NCBI GenBank assembly: GCA_963840805.1
Contig: CAWJAJ010000017.1
Location: 744,001-808,000 of the forward strand
DNA: 64,000 nucleotides
Direction of reading: 5' to 3'
DNA from: CADEEN01 sp963840805
GTDB taxonomy: Bacteria; Pseudomonadota; Gammaproteobacteria; Burkholderiales; Burkholderiaceae_C
The translations under genes were made by a program, and so were the position numbers. The notes beneath the pieces were generated by a model that saw only the letters and a program-made list of their open reading frames with translations, did no database searches and had not been told where the DNA came from. This document shows positions 26,333 through 35,187 of the stretch, piece by piece; within the stretch, counting starts at the first letter, position 1, and each line of letters begins with the position of its first letter.

Positions 26333-27250
26333 TCAGCCCGAGGCAAGCAGCGCTCGCACCGAATCGAGCCCGGGCATGCCGGCGATGGCGCCGCGGGCGC
26401 CGACCGACAAGGCCGCTGCGGCGTTGGCCCAGCGCAAGGCCAGTTCCAGGCTCTCGCCCCGGGCCAGCGCCGCTGCCAACGCGCCGGTGAGGGTGTCGCC
26501 GGCGCCGATGGTGTCGGCCACCAGCACCGCGTGGCCCGCCAGGCGCAGCGGCGGCAGATCGCGGCGGAACAAGGCGCAGCCAGTCGCACCGAGGGTCACG
26601 GCCACGGCGCCTGCGCCGCGCTCGAGCAGCGCGGCGGCCGCCTGGCTTGCCGACGCACCGGCGGGCACGGCGGCCAGCGCGCGCAGTTCGCTCTCGTTGG
26701 GCGTGAGCAGGTCGCACAGCGCGAGCAGTTCATCGGGCAGCGGCTGCGCCGGCGCGGGATTGAGCAGCGTGAGGGCACCGCCCTGGCGGGCGTGCGCGAA
26801 CGCGGCGCGCGTCGCTGCCTGCGGTACCTCGCACGAGGCCATCACCACGCGCGCGCGGCCCAGCGCTGCCGCCGCGGCATCGGCGTGGCGCGCCGCGAGG
26901 CCGGCGCCGGCGCCGGGCGCGACCGCGATGCTGTTGTCGCCGTCGTCGTAGACGAGGATCTGCGCCACGCCGCTGGGCTCGTCGTTCACCACCTCGACCA
27001 TCGACGCGTCGATGCCTTCGCGGGCCCACAAGTCGAGCGCCATGCGGCCGAAATCGTCATTGCCGATGCGCGCGATGACGGCGACCTTGGCACCCTGCCG
27101 TGCGCAGGCGATGGCGGCGTTCGAGCCCTTGCCGCCGGGGCCGATCGTGAAGCCGCTGGCCAGCAGGGTTTCACCGCGCGCGATCGGCCGCGGCACGCGC
27201 GACGTCAGGTCGGCGTTGAAGCTGGCGATGCAGATGACGTCGGCGATCAT
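26333..27250 (-). CDS. PfkB-family sugar kinase (ribokinase-like)
   Basis: A 305-residue cytosolic kinase. The N-terminal sugar-binding motif is TIGPGGKGSNAAIACARQG, and the ATP/catalytic motif is DTIGAGDTLTGALAAAL, with the catalytic Asp. Both are ribokinase-like; ASFNADLTSRVPRPIARGET also matches RbsK. It is the last gene of the sugar operon, its ATG overlapping the TRAP permease stop by one base (TGATG). In a pathway that otherwise looks oxidative, a kinase may act on an aldolase product (a keto- or hydroxy-acid or aldehyde) or on an alternative sugar; the substrate is not clear. Confidence 0.84.
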   Translation of the reverse strand: MIADVICIASFNADLTSRVPRPIARGETLLASGFTIGPGGKGSNAAIACARQGAKVAVIARIGNDDFGRMALDLWAREGIDASMVEVVNDEPSGVAQILVYDDGDNSIAVAPGAGAGLAARHADAAAAALGRARVVMASCEVPQAATRAAFAHARQGGALTLLNPAPAQPLPDELLALCDLLTPNESELRALAAVPAGASASQAAAALLERGAGAVAVTLGATGCALFRRDLPPLRLAGHAVLVADTIGAGDTLTGALAAALARGESLELALRWANAAAALSVGARGAIAGMPGLDSVRALLASG

Positions 27251-28548
27251 CACTTCATGCCGTAACCCATCGTCTGCGGCAGCCAGAGCACGATCTGCGG
27301 GAACAGCGTCATCGCCAGCAATAGCAGCAAGAGCATCACGATGAAGGGCCAGCCCTCCTTCATCATCTCGCCGATCGGGATGCCGGTCAGCGCCTTGGTC
27401 ACGAACAGCAGCATGCCGAAGGGCGGGTGGATCAGGCCGATCATCATGTTCAGCACCACCAGCACGCCGAAGTGCACCAGATCGATGCCGAGCACCTTGA
27501 CGGCCGGCAGCAGCATCGGCACGAACACCAGCAGCAGCACCGAGACGTCGAGGAAGCAGCCGAGCACCAGGAACATCACGTTGACGAGCAGCAGGAACTG
27601 CACCCGCGACAGGTGCAGCGCATCGACCCACTGCGCCATCGCCTGCGGCACGCCCTCGGCGGTGAAGGCGTAGTTGAGCAGGAACGAGCCGGCCAGGATC
27701 AGCGTGATCACGGCGCTCGAGCGTGCCGACTCCAGCACCACCGCGAACAACTGCCGCCCGCTCAGCGCGCGGTAGACCACGGTGGCCAGGATCAGCGCGT
27801 GGGCCGCGGCGACGGCCGCCGCCTCGGTGGGCGTGAACACGCCCGAGTAGATGCCGCCGAGCAGCACGATCGGCATCGACAGCGGCAGCGCGCCGCGGAA
27901 CAGCACCGTCGGCCATTCGCGCAGCGGCACGGGGGCCTCGCGCGGCATCTTGCGGCGCACGGCGATGACCTGCACCACGGCCATCATCAGGATCGCCATC
28001 AGCACGCCCGGCACCACGCCGCCGAGGAACAATGCGCCGACCGAGGCGCCCGAGACCAGGCCGTAGATCACCATCGGGATCGACGGCGGGATGATCGGGC
28101 CGAGCGTCGCGCTGGCCACCACCACCGCGCCGGCGAAGCCGCGCGAGTACTCGGGTTTCTTCAGCATCTGCCGGATCGTCACCAGGCCCGGGCCGGCGGC
28201 GTCGGCGATCGCGCTGCCGCTCATGCCGGAGAAGATCACGCTGACCAGGATGTCGACCTGGGCCAGGCCGCCGCGCAGGCGGCCGACGAGGATGCGGCAG
28301 AAGTCGAACAGGCGTTCGCTGACGGTGCCGGCGTTCATCACGTTGGCGGCCAGCACGAACATCGGCACCGCCAGCAATACGTAGCTGTTGTACAGGCCGT
28401 TGCAGACCTGCTCGGCAGCGAGGCCGAGGTCCTGCTGCTTGGCCACCAGGTAGGCGATGCCCGACGCGATCATCGAGAAGCCGATCGGCATGCGCATCAG
28501 CATGCCGGCCAGCAGCACGCCGCCCAGGGCCCACAAGGGGTTCGTCAT
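27250..28548 (-). CDS. dctM: TRAP transporter large permease (DctM)
   Basis: A 432-residue inner-membrane protein with about twelve hydrophobic segments. GILMAVGF-like FSMIASGIAYLVA, FVLAANVMNAG, FSGMSGSAIADAAGPG, ATLGPIIPPSIPMVIYG and GIYSGVFTPTEAAAVAAAHA are the family hallmarks. With DctQ it imports the substrate bound by DctP using the sodium gradient. Its ATG overlaps the dctQ stop (ATGA). The open frame extends 38 codons further up inside dctQ, but MTNPLWALGG is the proper start. Confidence 0.93.
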   Translation of the reverse strand: MTNPLWALGGVLLAGMLMRMPIGFSMIASGIAYLVAKQQDLGLAAEQVCNGLYNSYVLLAVPMFVLAANVMNAGTVSERLFDFCRILVGRLRGGLAQVDILVSVIFSGMSGSAIADAAGPGLVTIRQMLKKPEYSRGFAGAVVVASATLGPIIPPSIPMVIYGLVSGASVGALFLGGVVPGVLMAILMMAVVQVIAVRRKMPREAPVPLREWPTVLFRGALPLSMPIVLLGGIYSGVFTPTEAAAVAAAHALILATVVYRALSGRQLFAVVLESARSSAVITLILAGSFLLNYAFTAEGVPQAMAQWVDALHLSRVQFLLLVNVMFLVLGCFLDVSVLLLVFVPMLLPAVKVLGIDLVHFGVLVVLNMMIGLIHPPFGMLLFVTKALTGIPIGEMMKEGWPFIVMLLLLLLAMTLFPQIVLWLPQTMGYGMK

Positions 28549-29030
28549 GCGGCCGGTATCCCCGCGTCTTCGAGGTCGAGGCCGCGCCAGGCGCGCCAGA
28601 TGCCGATGGCGCTGCGCACCACCAGCGCGGCCAGCAGCCCCACGAAGGGCAGGAAGACCCACAGGAACGGCACGCCGAGCACGGGCGTGCCTTCACGGCG
28701 CATGAACAGCACGTAGTCCCAGCAGGCCGGCAGCGCCCAGGCCGCCAGGCCGCCGATCATCGCGTGGCCGAGCACGCGCATCGCCTTGCGCGGCCCGGCG
28801 CCGACGGCGTTCCAGACCAGGTCGAACATCACGTGCTCGCGCTCGGGCACGATGAAGGCCGCCGCCCACAGGATGACCCAGACATAGAGCATCACCGCCG
28901 CCTCGTCGGTCCAGGGCAGCGGCCGGTTGAAGCCGAAGCGCGCGACGATCTGGACCATGAAGACCAGGAACAGGGTCGCGAACAGCGCGGCGCCAATGGC
29001 GTTGGCGCCGCGCTGGAACCAGCGGCGCAT
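28545..29030 (-). CDS. dctQ: TRAP transporter small permease (DctQ)
   Basis: A 161-residue four-helix membrane subunit. FMVQIVARFGFNRPLPWTDEAAVMLYVWVILWAAAF is the DctQ signature in the second and third helices, followed by PFLWVFLPFVGLLAALVVR. It joins DctM to form the transporter. Its ATG directly follows the dctP stop with no gap, and its own stop overlaps dctM by 4 bp. Confidence 0.9.
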   Translation of the reverse strand: MRRWFQRGANAIGAALFATLFLVFMVQIVARFGFNRPLPWTDEAAVMLYVWVILWAAAFIVPEREHVMFDLVWNAVGAGPRKAMRVLGHAMIGGLAAWALPACWDYVLFMRREGTPVLGVPFLWVFLPFVGLLAALVVRSAIGIWRAWRGLDLEDAGIPAA

Positions 29031-30047
29031 CTACTTGGTGTTGTTGATGCGGTCGAGCAGTCCGGCCGGCCAGGTCTTCGCGATGTCGCTCGCGGCGTAC
29101 GCCGCCTGCACCGACTTGCGGAAGGCGTCGACATCGGGCGTCGTCACCGTCAGGCCGTTCTGCTTGAAGAAGTCGACGATCTGCGCCTCTTCCTTGATCC
29201 GGTTCTCGTTGTTGAAGGCCGCCGCCGCATCGGCCGCCGCCTGCACCTTCTGCCGCTGCGCCGGCGTCATCGCCTTCCAGGCCTTGTCGGAGATGGCGAT
29301 GAAGATGCCGTCGACCAGGTGGTTGGTCAGCACCAGTTGCTTGGTGACTTCATAGAACTTGGCCGCGCGCACCGTGGGCAGCGGGTTGTCCTGGCCGTCG
29401 ATGGTGCCGGTCTTCAGGCCCAGGTAGACCTCGCCGAAGGCCAGCGGCGTGGCGGTGGCGCCGAGCGCTTCGCCGAGGAACAGCCACTCCTTGCTGCCGG
29501 GCATGCGCAGCTTCACGCCCTTCAGGTCGGCCGGCGTCTTCACGTTGCGCACCTCGCGCAGGTTGACCTGTCGGGTGCCGAGGTAGATCGGGGTCAGCAG
29601 CGTGACGTCCATCTTCTCGGTGGCCAGCTTGAACAGCTCCTTGCCGATCGGGCCGCCGAACACCTGCTGCTGGTGCTTGGGATCGCGGATCACGTAGCCG
29701 GCGGTGAAGATCGAGAACTCCGGCACCAGCTTGGCGATGTCGAAGGCCGAGATCGACGACAGCTCGAGGTTGCCGCGGGCCATCGCGGCCGGCTCGGTGC
29801 CCTGCTTGAACAGCGTCGCGTTGAGGTTGATCTGGACGTCGAACTCGCCCGGTGCGCTCTTGTCGAGGCTGTCCTTGAACACCGTCCACATCTTGCCGTG
29901 CCAGTCGTCGGGCACGGCGGGCGTCGAGATGCGCAGCAGCACCTTGTTCTGCGCCAGCGCCAGCGGCGCGTGCAGCAGGCCGGCGCACAGCGCAGCGGCG
30001 GCAGTAGCGGCCAGCAGGCCGCGGCGAAGGGGGGCGATCGGGGTCAT
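29031..30047 (-). CDS. dctP: TRAP transporter substrate-binding protein (DctP)
   Basis: A 338-residue periplasmic protein with a signal peptide (MTPIAPLRRGLLAATAAAALC through LAQ at about residue 33). The DctP fold shows in LKGVKLRMPGSKEWLFLGEALGA (binding-site Arg), FGEVYLGLKTGTIDGQDNPLP and LVLTNHLVDGIFIAI. The gene set suggests the ligand is a deoxy-sugar or sugar acid, but binding residues do not say which. It follows the aldolase gene by 46 bp and leads the transporter trio. Confidence 0.92.
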   Translation of the reverse strand: MTPIAPLRRGLLAATAAAALCAGLLHAPLALAQNKVLLRISTPAVPDDWHGKMWTVFKDSLDKSAPGEFDVQINLNATLFKQGTEPAAMARGNLELSSISAFDIAKLVPEFSIFTAGYVIRDPKHQQQVFGGPIGKELFKLATEKMDVTLLTPIYLGTRQVNLREVRNVKTPADLKGVKLRMPGSKEWLFLGEALGATATPLAFGEVYLGLKTGTIDGQDNPLPTVRAAKFYEVTKQLVLTNHLVDGIFIAISDKAWKAMTPAQRQKVQAAADAAAAFNNENRIKEEAQIVDFFKQNGLTVTTPDVDAFRKSVQAAYAASDIAKTWPAGLLDRINNTK

Positions 30048-30093
30048 GGGGTCTCCTCTGGCAGGTCGGTCTGGGTGAAAACGCGGTTCTTCT

Positions 30094-31022
30094 TCAATCG
30101 TGCGCGGGGTCGAGGCCGAAGGTGGCCATCTGCTGGCGCAGACGGGTCAACTGCGCGGCGTCGAGCGGCACCAGCGGTGGCCGCACCGGCAGCCAGCCTT
30201 CGTCGCCATCGACGATCGACATGATGCCCTTGAACGCCGGCGTCATCGCGTAGCCGCCGACGATGTCGAGCAGCGCGCGCACGCGCGCCAGCCGCTCGGG
30301 CGTGCGCGGCGAATCGGGCTCGCCGACCAGCGCCGCGACGGTGCGCGGCATGAAGTTGGCGACGCCGCTGACGGCGCCGTTGCTGCCCAGCCGCGCCATC
30401 GCGGGCAGGTCGAGTTCGTTGCCGACCCACACCATCAGCCCGGGCATGAAGGCCTTTGCCAGCCCGACCGAATGCGCCTGGTCGCACTGGCTGTCCTTGA
30501 TCGCGACGATGGTGTCGGGATAGAGCCGGCGCAGCGTACCGATCACCGTGTGCGACAGGCCGACGCGCCGAGACCTGCGGGATGTGATACAGCACCAGGC
30601 GCAGGCGCGCATCGGCCACGCGGTCGATGACGTAGCGGTAGCTGTCGACGATGCCCTGGTCCGGCACGCCCTTCAGGTAGAACGGCGGCAGCACCATGCA
30701 GCGCTGCACGCCGAGCTCGAGCGCGTGGCGCGTCAGCGCGACGGTTTCGGGCAGCGCGGCGCAACTGGTCGACGCCAGGATGCGCGCTGGCCGGCACGCC
30801 GCCGGCCAGCATCGCCTCGAGCGCGGCGCGCCGCTCGTCGATGCCGAAGGCCGGCCCTTCGCCGGTGGTGCCGAAGGGCGTGACACCGCTGCAGCCGGCA
30901 TCGAGCAGGCGCCTGGCATGCGCCACCAGCCGGACAGGGTCCAGGCTCAGGTCGGCGCGCAGCGGCGTCAGCAGTGCGGGCCAGATGCCGCTGAACGGCA
31001 CGTCGGAGTCAGGTGTAGTCAT
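30094..31022 (-). pseudogene. DHDPS/NAL-family 2-keto-3-deoxy-sugar-acid aldolase, two one-base insertions
   Basis: Reads MTTPDSDVPFSGIWPALLTP, CSGVTPFGTTGEGPAF in one frame; RILASTSCAALPETVALTRHA, LPPFYLKGVPDQGI, VLYHIPQVS in the next; RVGLSHTVIG, TIVAIKDSQCD (Schiff-base Lys) in the third. Extra bases near 30784-30788 and 30567-30571 explain both shifts; without them it is 308 residues, normal for the family, with the Tyr of LYHIP and the GTTGE motif in place. It probably cleaves 2-keto-3-deoxy-L-fuconate or a similar acid to pyruvate and an aldehyde. Its ATG overlaps the gntR stop by 4 bp. Confidence 0.85.
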
Positions 31023-31744
31023 GGGGTGATGTCCTTCAGCGACCAGGGCAGCGGCGGCCGCGGCAGGCCGAGCACGCGGCGGTGTGCACTTTCGATATGG
31101 TGGGCCAGGCGCACGACGACCTGCGATGCGTCGCGGCGCTTCAGGGCGTCGATGAACCAGAGGTGCTCTTCCATCGCCGGCAGCAGTGCCTCGCCCGACA
31201 GCAGCGAGCCTTCGAGCCGGATCAGGCGCACGCGCAGGCTGTTGACGCGGTAGGTCTGCGAGATCAGCGCGTTGCCGAGCGCGTCGATCATCAGATCGTG
31301 CAGGCCCCAATCGACGGTCGTCGCGTCGGTCAGCAGTGCGTCGTCGATCGGGCCGCGGCGGGCGCGCCGCACGATGCGCAGGTGCGCCGCTTCGATCGCC
31401 GCCAGGTCGGCCTCGGAGACGCTGGCCGCGAAGTGCACCGCCGCTTCGCGCTCGAGCACGCCGCGCAGCTGGAAGGCGTTGTTGATCAGCTTCAGATCGA
31501 CATGCGCAATCTGCAGCCCGCGCTGCGGCACCGTGCGCAGCAGGCCCTCGGCCTCCAGGCGCGGGATCAGCTCGCGCACCGCGCCGAGCGGCATGCCCAG
31601 CAACTGCATCAGCTCGCGCTGCGAGATGAACTGGCCGGGCCGGATGTTGGCCTGCGCGATCTGCTGCTGGAAGTTCTCGTAGGCCTGCGCGCGCAGGCTC
31701 GGCGCGGTGGCGCGCGTCAGCGGCGGGAGGCTGGCGACCGTCAT
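31019..31744 (-). CDS. GntR-family (FadR/FCD type) transcriptional regulator
   Basis: A 241-residue repressor with an N-terminal winged helix (AYENFQQQIAQANIRPGQFISQRELMQLLGMPLGAVRELIPRLEAEGLL) and a C-terminal FCD helical domain that binds a carboxylate effector through an Asp/His metal site (DWGLHDLMIDA; EHLWFIDALKRRD; HHIESAHRR). An effector such as a 2-keto-3-deoxy acid from the operon fits. It overlaps the fucU and aldolase genes by 4 bp on each side, and a candidate operator is at 32244-32257. Confidence 0.9.
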   Translation of the reverse strand: MTVASLPPLTRATAPSLRAQAYENFQQQIAQANIRPGQFISQRELMQLLGMPLGAVRELIPRLEAEGLLRTVPQRGLQIAHVDLKLINNAFQLRGVLEREAAVHFAASVSEADLAAIEAAHLRIVRRARRGPIDDALLTDATTVDWGLHDLMIDALGNALISQTYRVNSLRVRLIRLEGSLLSGEALLPAMEEHLWFIDALKRRDASQVVVRLAHHIESAHRRVLGLPRPPLPWSLKDITP

Positions 31745-32181
31745 GCCGCGTCGACCACGCCCTTGCGCAGCAGCAGGTTGCCGTAGCGCCGCGGCTCGCC
31801 GCTGCGCAGGATCGCAAATGCCGCCTCGGCGCGCTCATAGAACGCGAAGCGCTCCAGCGGCACCGCGTCGCGCTCGCCGGCGGCGTGCAACACACGCTGG
31901 AACTCGGCCACCGGCGGCGGCACCGCGGCGCTGTCGCCGACGACCTGCATCGTCCATGCCGCCGTGGGGCCGAAGTCGTCGAGCGGCAGCACGGCCAGCA
32001 CGGCCCGCAGCAGCGCCGGCGCATCGGCGCCGGCCACCTGCACCAGCCGCGCACCGCGCGCGGCAGCGACGCGCGCGGCGGGAAAGTTCGCATCGACGAT
32101 CGCGACCTCGTCGCCATGGCCCATGCTGGCCAGCGCGTGCAGCACATCGGGGGTCAGCAGCGGAGAGAGGTTCTTCAGCAT
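31741..32181 (-). CDS. fucU: RbsD/FucU family sugar mutarotase
   Basis: A 146-residue protein. LLTPDVLHALASMGHGDEVAIVDANFP is the RbsD/FucU signature: the histidine in GHGD is catalytic. FucU interconverts the anomers of L-fucose and related sugars, supplying the form the dehydrogenase uses. The frame is open for 11 codons before the ATG, starting at a TTG; the ATG giving MLKNLSPLLT is chosen because it matches family N-termini. First gene of the minus-strand operon; its stop overlaps gntR. Confidence 0.86.
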   Translation of the reverse strand: MLKNLSPLLTPDVLHALASMGHGDEVAIVDANFPAARVAAARGARLVQVAGADAPALLRAVLAVLPLDDFGPTAAWTMQVVGDSAAVPPPVAEFQRVLHAAGERDAVPLERFAFYERAEAAFAILRSGEPRRYGNLLLRKGVVDAA

Positions 32182-32243
32182 CTCGGCAGCGTCGGATCGC
32201 AGGGGCACCCGCAAGGGTTGCGGGCATTCCCGTATCGACGCAC

Positions 32244-32257
32244 TGACATGTTAGTCA
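32244..32257. promoter_or_regulatory. candidate operator of the sugar cluster
   Basis: TGACATGTTAGTCA has inverted TGAC/GTCA ends around a six-base core and lies in the 97-bp gap between the divergent fucU operon and the aldose dehydrogenase gene. It is AT-richer than its surroundings. Binding by the cluster's GntR protein is an inference; the position would affect both promoters. Confidence 0.4.
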
Positions 32258-32278
32258 TAACCTGGGTACCGATCACGC

Positions 32279-33298
32279 GTGGAAACCCTGGTGACGCCCC
32301 TCTTCGTTCCCTGCCAAGGCGATGGCCTGCGCCTCGGGCTCGGCGGTGCGCCGCTGGGCAACCTGTTCGCGGCCATCAGCGATACCGCGGCGCGCGCCAC
32401 GATCGATGCCGCATGGGACGGCGGCTGCCGCAGCTTCGACACCGCGCCGCATTACGGCCACGGCCTGTCGGAGCGGCGCCTGGGCGACGCGCTGCGCGCG
32501 CGACCGCGCGACAGCTTCGTGCTGTCGACCAAGGTCGGGCGCCTGCTGCAGGCCAACCCGGCCGCGGCGCGCGAGCAGCACGGCTACGTCGACATCCTGC
32601 CGTTCGACCAGCACTGGGACTACAGCGCCGGCGGTGTGCGCCGCAGCCTCGAGGACAGCCTGCAGCGGCTCGGCCTGGCGCGCATCGATGTCGCCTATGT
32701 GCACGACCTCGACGCCGCCAGCCACGGCGCGCGGGCGCCGCTGGTGCTGCGCCAGGTGCTCGACGAAGCCCTGCCGGCGCTGCAGCAGGCCAAGCACGAG
32801 GGCCTGATCCGCGCCGTCGGCCTGGGCGTCAACGACGTCGCCGTGGTGCTCGAGGTGCTGCGCGAGGCCGACCTCGACGCGCTGATGCTCGCCGGCCGCT
32901 ACAGCCTGCTCGACCACGGCGCGCTGCCGGCGCTGCTGCCGCAATGCCAGGCGCGCGGCGTGCACCTGGCGCTCGGCGGCGTCTTCAACTCCGGCCTGCT
33001 GGCCACCGGCGCGCGCGGCGGCGCGGCGGCGCGCTTCGATTACGCCCCCGCTGCGCGCGGCTGGATCGAACGCACCGCGCAGATCGAGGCGCTGGGCGAG
33101 CGCTTGGGCGTGCCGTTGCGCGCCGCCGCGTTGCAGTTCGCGCTCGCGCACCCGGCGGTCGAGATCGTGATGCTCGGCGCGCGCACGCCGCACGAGTGGC
33201 AAGACGCGCAGGCGATGCTGCGCCAGCCGATCGATCCCGCGTTCTGGCACGCCTTGCGCGGGGCCGGCCTGCTGCCGCCCGCGGCGCCGACGCCGTGA
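32279..33298 (+). CDS. aldo-keto reductase, D-threo-aldose (L-fucose) 1-dehydrogenase-like
   Basis: A 339-residue NAD(P)-dependent enzyme. The AKR catalytic residues are Asp and Tyr in FDTAPHYGHGLSERRLG, Lys in VLSTKVGRLL and His in VAYVHDLDAA. The combination DTAPHYGHGLSE with QHWDYSAGGVRRSLEDSLQRLG matches D-threo-aldose dehydrogenases, which oxidise L-fucose and similar sugars to lactones. There is no ATG at the front; GTG at 32279 is used, and a second GTG four codons later is possible. It is coupled by GTGA overlap to the lactonase gene and divergent from fucU. Confidence 0.86.
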   Translation: METLVTPLFVPCQGDGLRLGLGGAPLGNLFAAISDTAARATIDAAWDGGCRSFDTAPHYGHGLSERRLGDALRARPRDSFVLSTKVGRLLQANPAAAREQHGYVDILPFDQHWDYSAGGVRRSLEDSLQRLGLARIDVAYVHDLDAASHGARAPLVLRQVLDEALPALQQAKHEGLIRAVGLGVNDVAVVLEVLREADLDALMLAGRYSLLDHGALPALLPQCQARGVHLALGGVFNSGLLATGARGGAAARFDYAPAARGWIERTAQIEALGERLGVPLRAAALQFALAHPAVEIVMLGARTPHEWQDAQAMLRQPIDPAFWHALRGAGLLPPAAPTP

Positions 33299-34119
33299 TC
33301 GTCGATGCCCATTTCCACTGCTGGCGCCTGGCGCGCGGCGACTACGGCTGGCTGACCCCTGCGCTGGCCCCGATCTACCGCGACGTGCGCATCGACGACT
33401 GGCTGGCGCAGGCCCGGCCCTGCGGCGTGCAGGCCGGCGTGCTGGTGCAGGCCGCGCCGACCGAGGCCGAGACCGTCTTCCTGCTGGCCGAGGCCGAGCA
33501 GCACGCCGCGGTGGCCGGCGTCGTCGGCTGGGTCGATCTGCTGGCCGACGATGCGGCGCAGCGCATCGCACGGCTGGCGGCCCGGCCCAAGCTGAAGGCG
33601 CTGCGGCCGATGCTGCACGACCTGGCCGACCCGGCCTGGATCCTGCAACCGGCCCTCGCACCGGCGCTGCAGGCGATGGTCGAGCACGGCCTGGCCTTGG
33701 ATGCACTGGTGCGCCCGCCGCACCTGCCTCACGTGCTGCAACTGTGCCGCCGCCACCCCGGCCTGACGGTGGTGATCGACCATGGCGCCAAGCCGGCGAT
33801 CGCCGCCGGCCAATGGCAGCCGTGGGCCGACGACCTGGCCCGGCTGGCCGGCGAGACGCAGGCGGTGTGCAAGCTGTCGGGCCTGCTGACCGAGGCCGGC
33901 CCGATGCCACCAGCCGATGCTGCACGGCGCTGGGCCCGGCACCTGCTGGCGTGCTTCGGCGCACCGCGCCTGCTGTGGGGCAGCGACTGGCCGGTGCTCG
34001 AACTGGCGGCGACGTATCGCATCTGGTCGCACGAGACTGCCGCGTTGCTCGCCGATCTGGACGCCGGCGCACGCGCGGCGGTGCTCGGCGGCACCGCGCA
34101 ACGCGTGTACCGCCTGTGA
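33295..34119 (+). CDS. amidohydrolase-2 family sugar lactonase (L-fuconolactonase-like)
   Basis: A 274-residue TIM-barrel hydrolase. The metal site begins VDAHFHCWRL at the N-terminus and ends LLWGSDWPVLE near residue 230; VIDHGAKPAI and VCKLSGLLTEA are further family blocks. Such enzymes open the lactone made by the dehydrogenase encoded just before. The GTG start overlaps the preceding TGA by four bases. The next pathway enzyme, an acid dehydratase, is not in the cluster. Confidence 0.85.
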   Translation: MIVDAHFHCWRLARGDYGWLTPALAPIYRDVRIDDWLAQARPCGVQAGVLVQAAPTEAETVFLLAEAEQHAAVAGVVGWVDLLADDAAQRIARLAARPKLKALRPMLHDLADPAWILQPALAPALQAMVEHGLALDALVRPPHLPHVLQLCRRHPGLTVVIDHGAKPAIAAGQWQPWADDLARLAGETQAVCKLSGLLTEAGPMPPADAARRWARHLLACFGAPRLLWGSDWPVLELAATYRIWSHETAALLADLDAGARAAVLGGTAQRVYRL

Positions 34120-34171
34120 ACGCGCCCCCGGCGGGCTGACGCCGTGCGCCGCGCGGCGGCAGAATGCGGCC

Positions 34172-35095
34172 ATGACGCTCACCGAACTGCGCTACATCGT
34201 CGCCGTCGCCCGCGAGAAGCATTTCGGCCGCGCGGCCGAGGCCTGCTTCGTGTCGCAGCCGACCTTGTCGGTGGCGATCAAGAAGCTCGAGGAAGAGCTC
34301 GACGTCAAGCTGTTCGAGCGCGGCGCCAACGAAGTCAGCGTGACGCCGCTCGGCGATGCAATCGTGCGCCAGGCGCAGATCGTCGTCGAGCAGGCGGCCG
34401 CGATCAAGGAGATCGCCAAGCGTGGCAAGGACCCGCTGGCCGGGCCGCTCAAGCTGGGCATCATCTACACCATCGGGCCCTATCTGCTACCCGATCTGGT
34501 GCGGCACGCGATCGAGATGAGCCCGCAGATGCCGCTGATCCTGCAGGAGCAGTTCACCGTCAAGTTGCTCGAGATGCTGCGCACCGGTGAGCTCGATTGC
34601 GCGATCATGGCCGAGCCGTTCCCGGACAGCGGCCTGGCCATCGCGCCGTTGTACGACGAGCCATTCATGATCGCGGTGCCCAAGACGCATGCGCTGGCCA
34701 AGCGCAAGACCGTCAGCGCCGAGGAGTTGAAGAAGGAGACGATGCTGCTGCTCGGCACCGGACACTGCTTTCGCGATCACGTGCTCGAGGTCTGCCCCGA
34801 GTTCGCGCGCTTCTCCAGCGACGCCGAGGGCATCCGCAAGAGTTTCGAGGGTTCGTCGCTGGAGACCATCAAGTACATGGTGGCCTCCGGCATGGGCGTC
34901 ACCGTGGTACCGCAGCTGAGCGTACCCAAGGAGCCGCAGCCGCATGTGGCCTACGTCAAGTTCAGCGCGCCGGTGCCCACCCGCCGCGTGGTGCTGGCCT
35001 GGCGACGCAGCTTCACGCGCTACGAGGCGATCGCGGCGCTGCGCAATGCGGTCTACGCCTGCGAGTTGCCGGGCGTGCAGCGACTGACGGACTGA
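34172..35095 (+). CDS. oxyR: hydrogen-peroxide-sensing LysR regulator OxyR
   Basis: A 307-residue activator. The LysR helix-turn-helix (MTLTELRYIVAVAREKHFGRAAEACFVSQPTLSVAIKKLEEEL) opens the protein. The two redox cysteines are in GTGHCFRDHVLEVCPEF, the spacing of OxyR Cys199 and Cys208, which form a disulfide with peroxide. katG and dps, its classic targets, follow directly. The ATG sits 52 bp after the lactonase stop, so it may have its own promoter. Confidence 0.94.
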   Translation: MTLTELRYIVAVAREKHFGRAAEACFVSQPTLSVAIKKLEEELDVKLFERGANEVSVTPLGDAIVRQAQIVVEQAAAIKEIAKRGKDPLAGPLKLGIIYTIGPYLLPDLVRHAIEMSPQMPLILQEQFTVKLLEMLRTGELDCAIMAEPFPDSGLAIAPLYDEPFMIAVPKTHALAKRKTVSAEELKKETMLLLGTGHCFRDHVLEVCPEFARFSSDAEGIRKSFEGSSLETIKYMVASGMGVTVVPQLSVPKEPQPHVAYVKFSAPVPTRRVVLAWRRSFTRYEAIAALRNAVYACELPGVQRLTD

Positions 35096-35108
35096 GAGCC
35101 AAGGCCGC

Positions 35109-35136
35109 CTATCGCGGCCATAGCCCCTGCGGCTAT
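35109..35136. promoter_or_regulatory. candidate OxyR site upstream of katG
   Basis: CTAT (35109), ATAG (35120) and CTAT (35133) are placed as three of the four OxyR half-sites: the first two are 7 bp apart as in the ATAG-N7-CTAT consensus, while the second gap is 9 bp rather than 7. It lies 22 bp before the -35 of katG, as expected for a class of activation in which OxyR contacts polymerase from upstream. Confidence 0.42.
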
Positions 35137-35158
35137 CGCGCCGTTCAACGCAATTGCT

Positions 35159-35187
35159 TTGACCGGCGGCGGCCGGGTTCCTAGAGT
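35159..35187 (+). promoter_or_regulatory. katG promoter
   Basis: TTGACC (35159-35164) and TAGAGT (35182-35187) are spaced by 17 bp, giving a good -35 and a weak -10, as expected for an activator-dependent promoter. The katG ATG, with GAGGAG before it, lies 37 bp after the -10. Confidence 0.6.
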
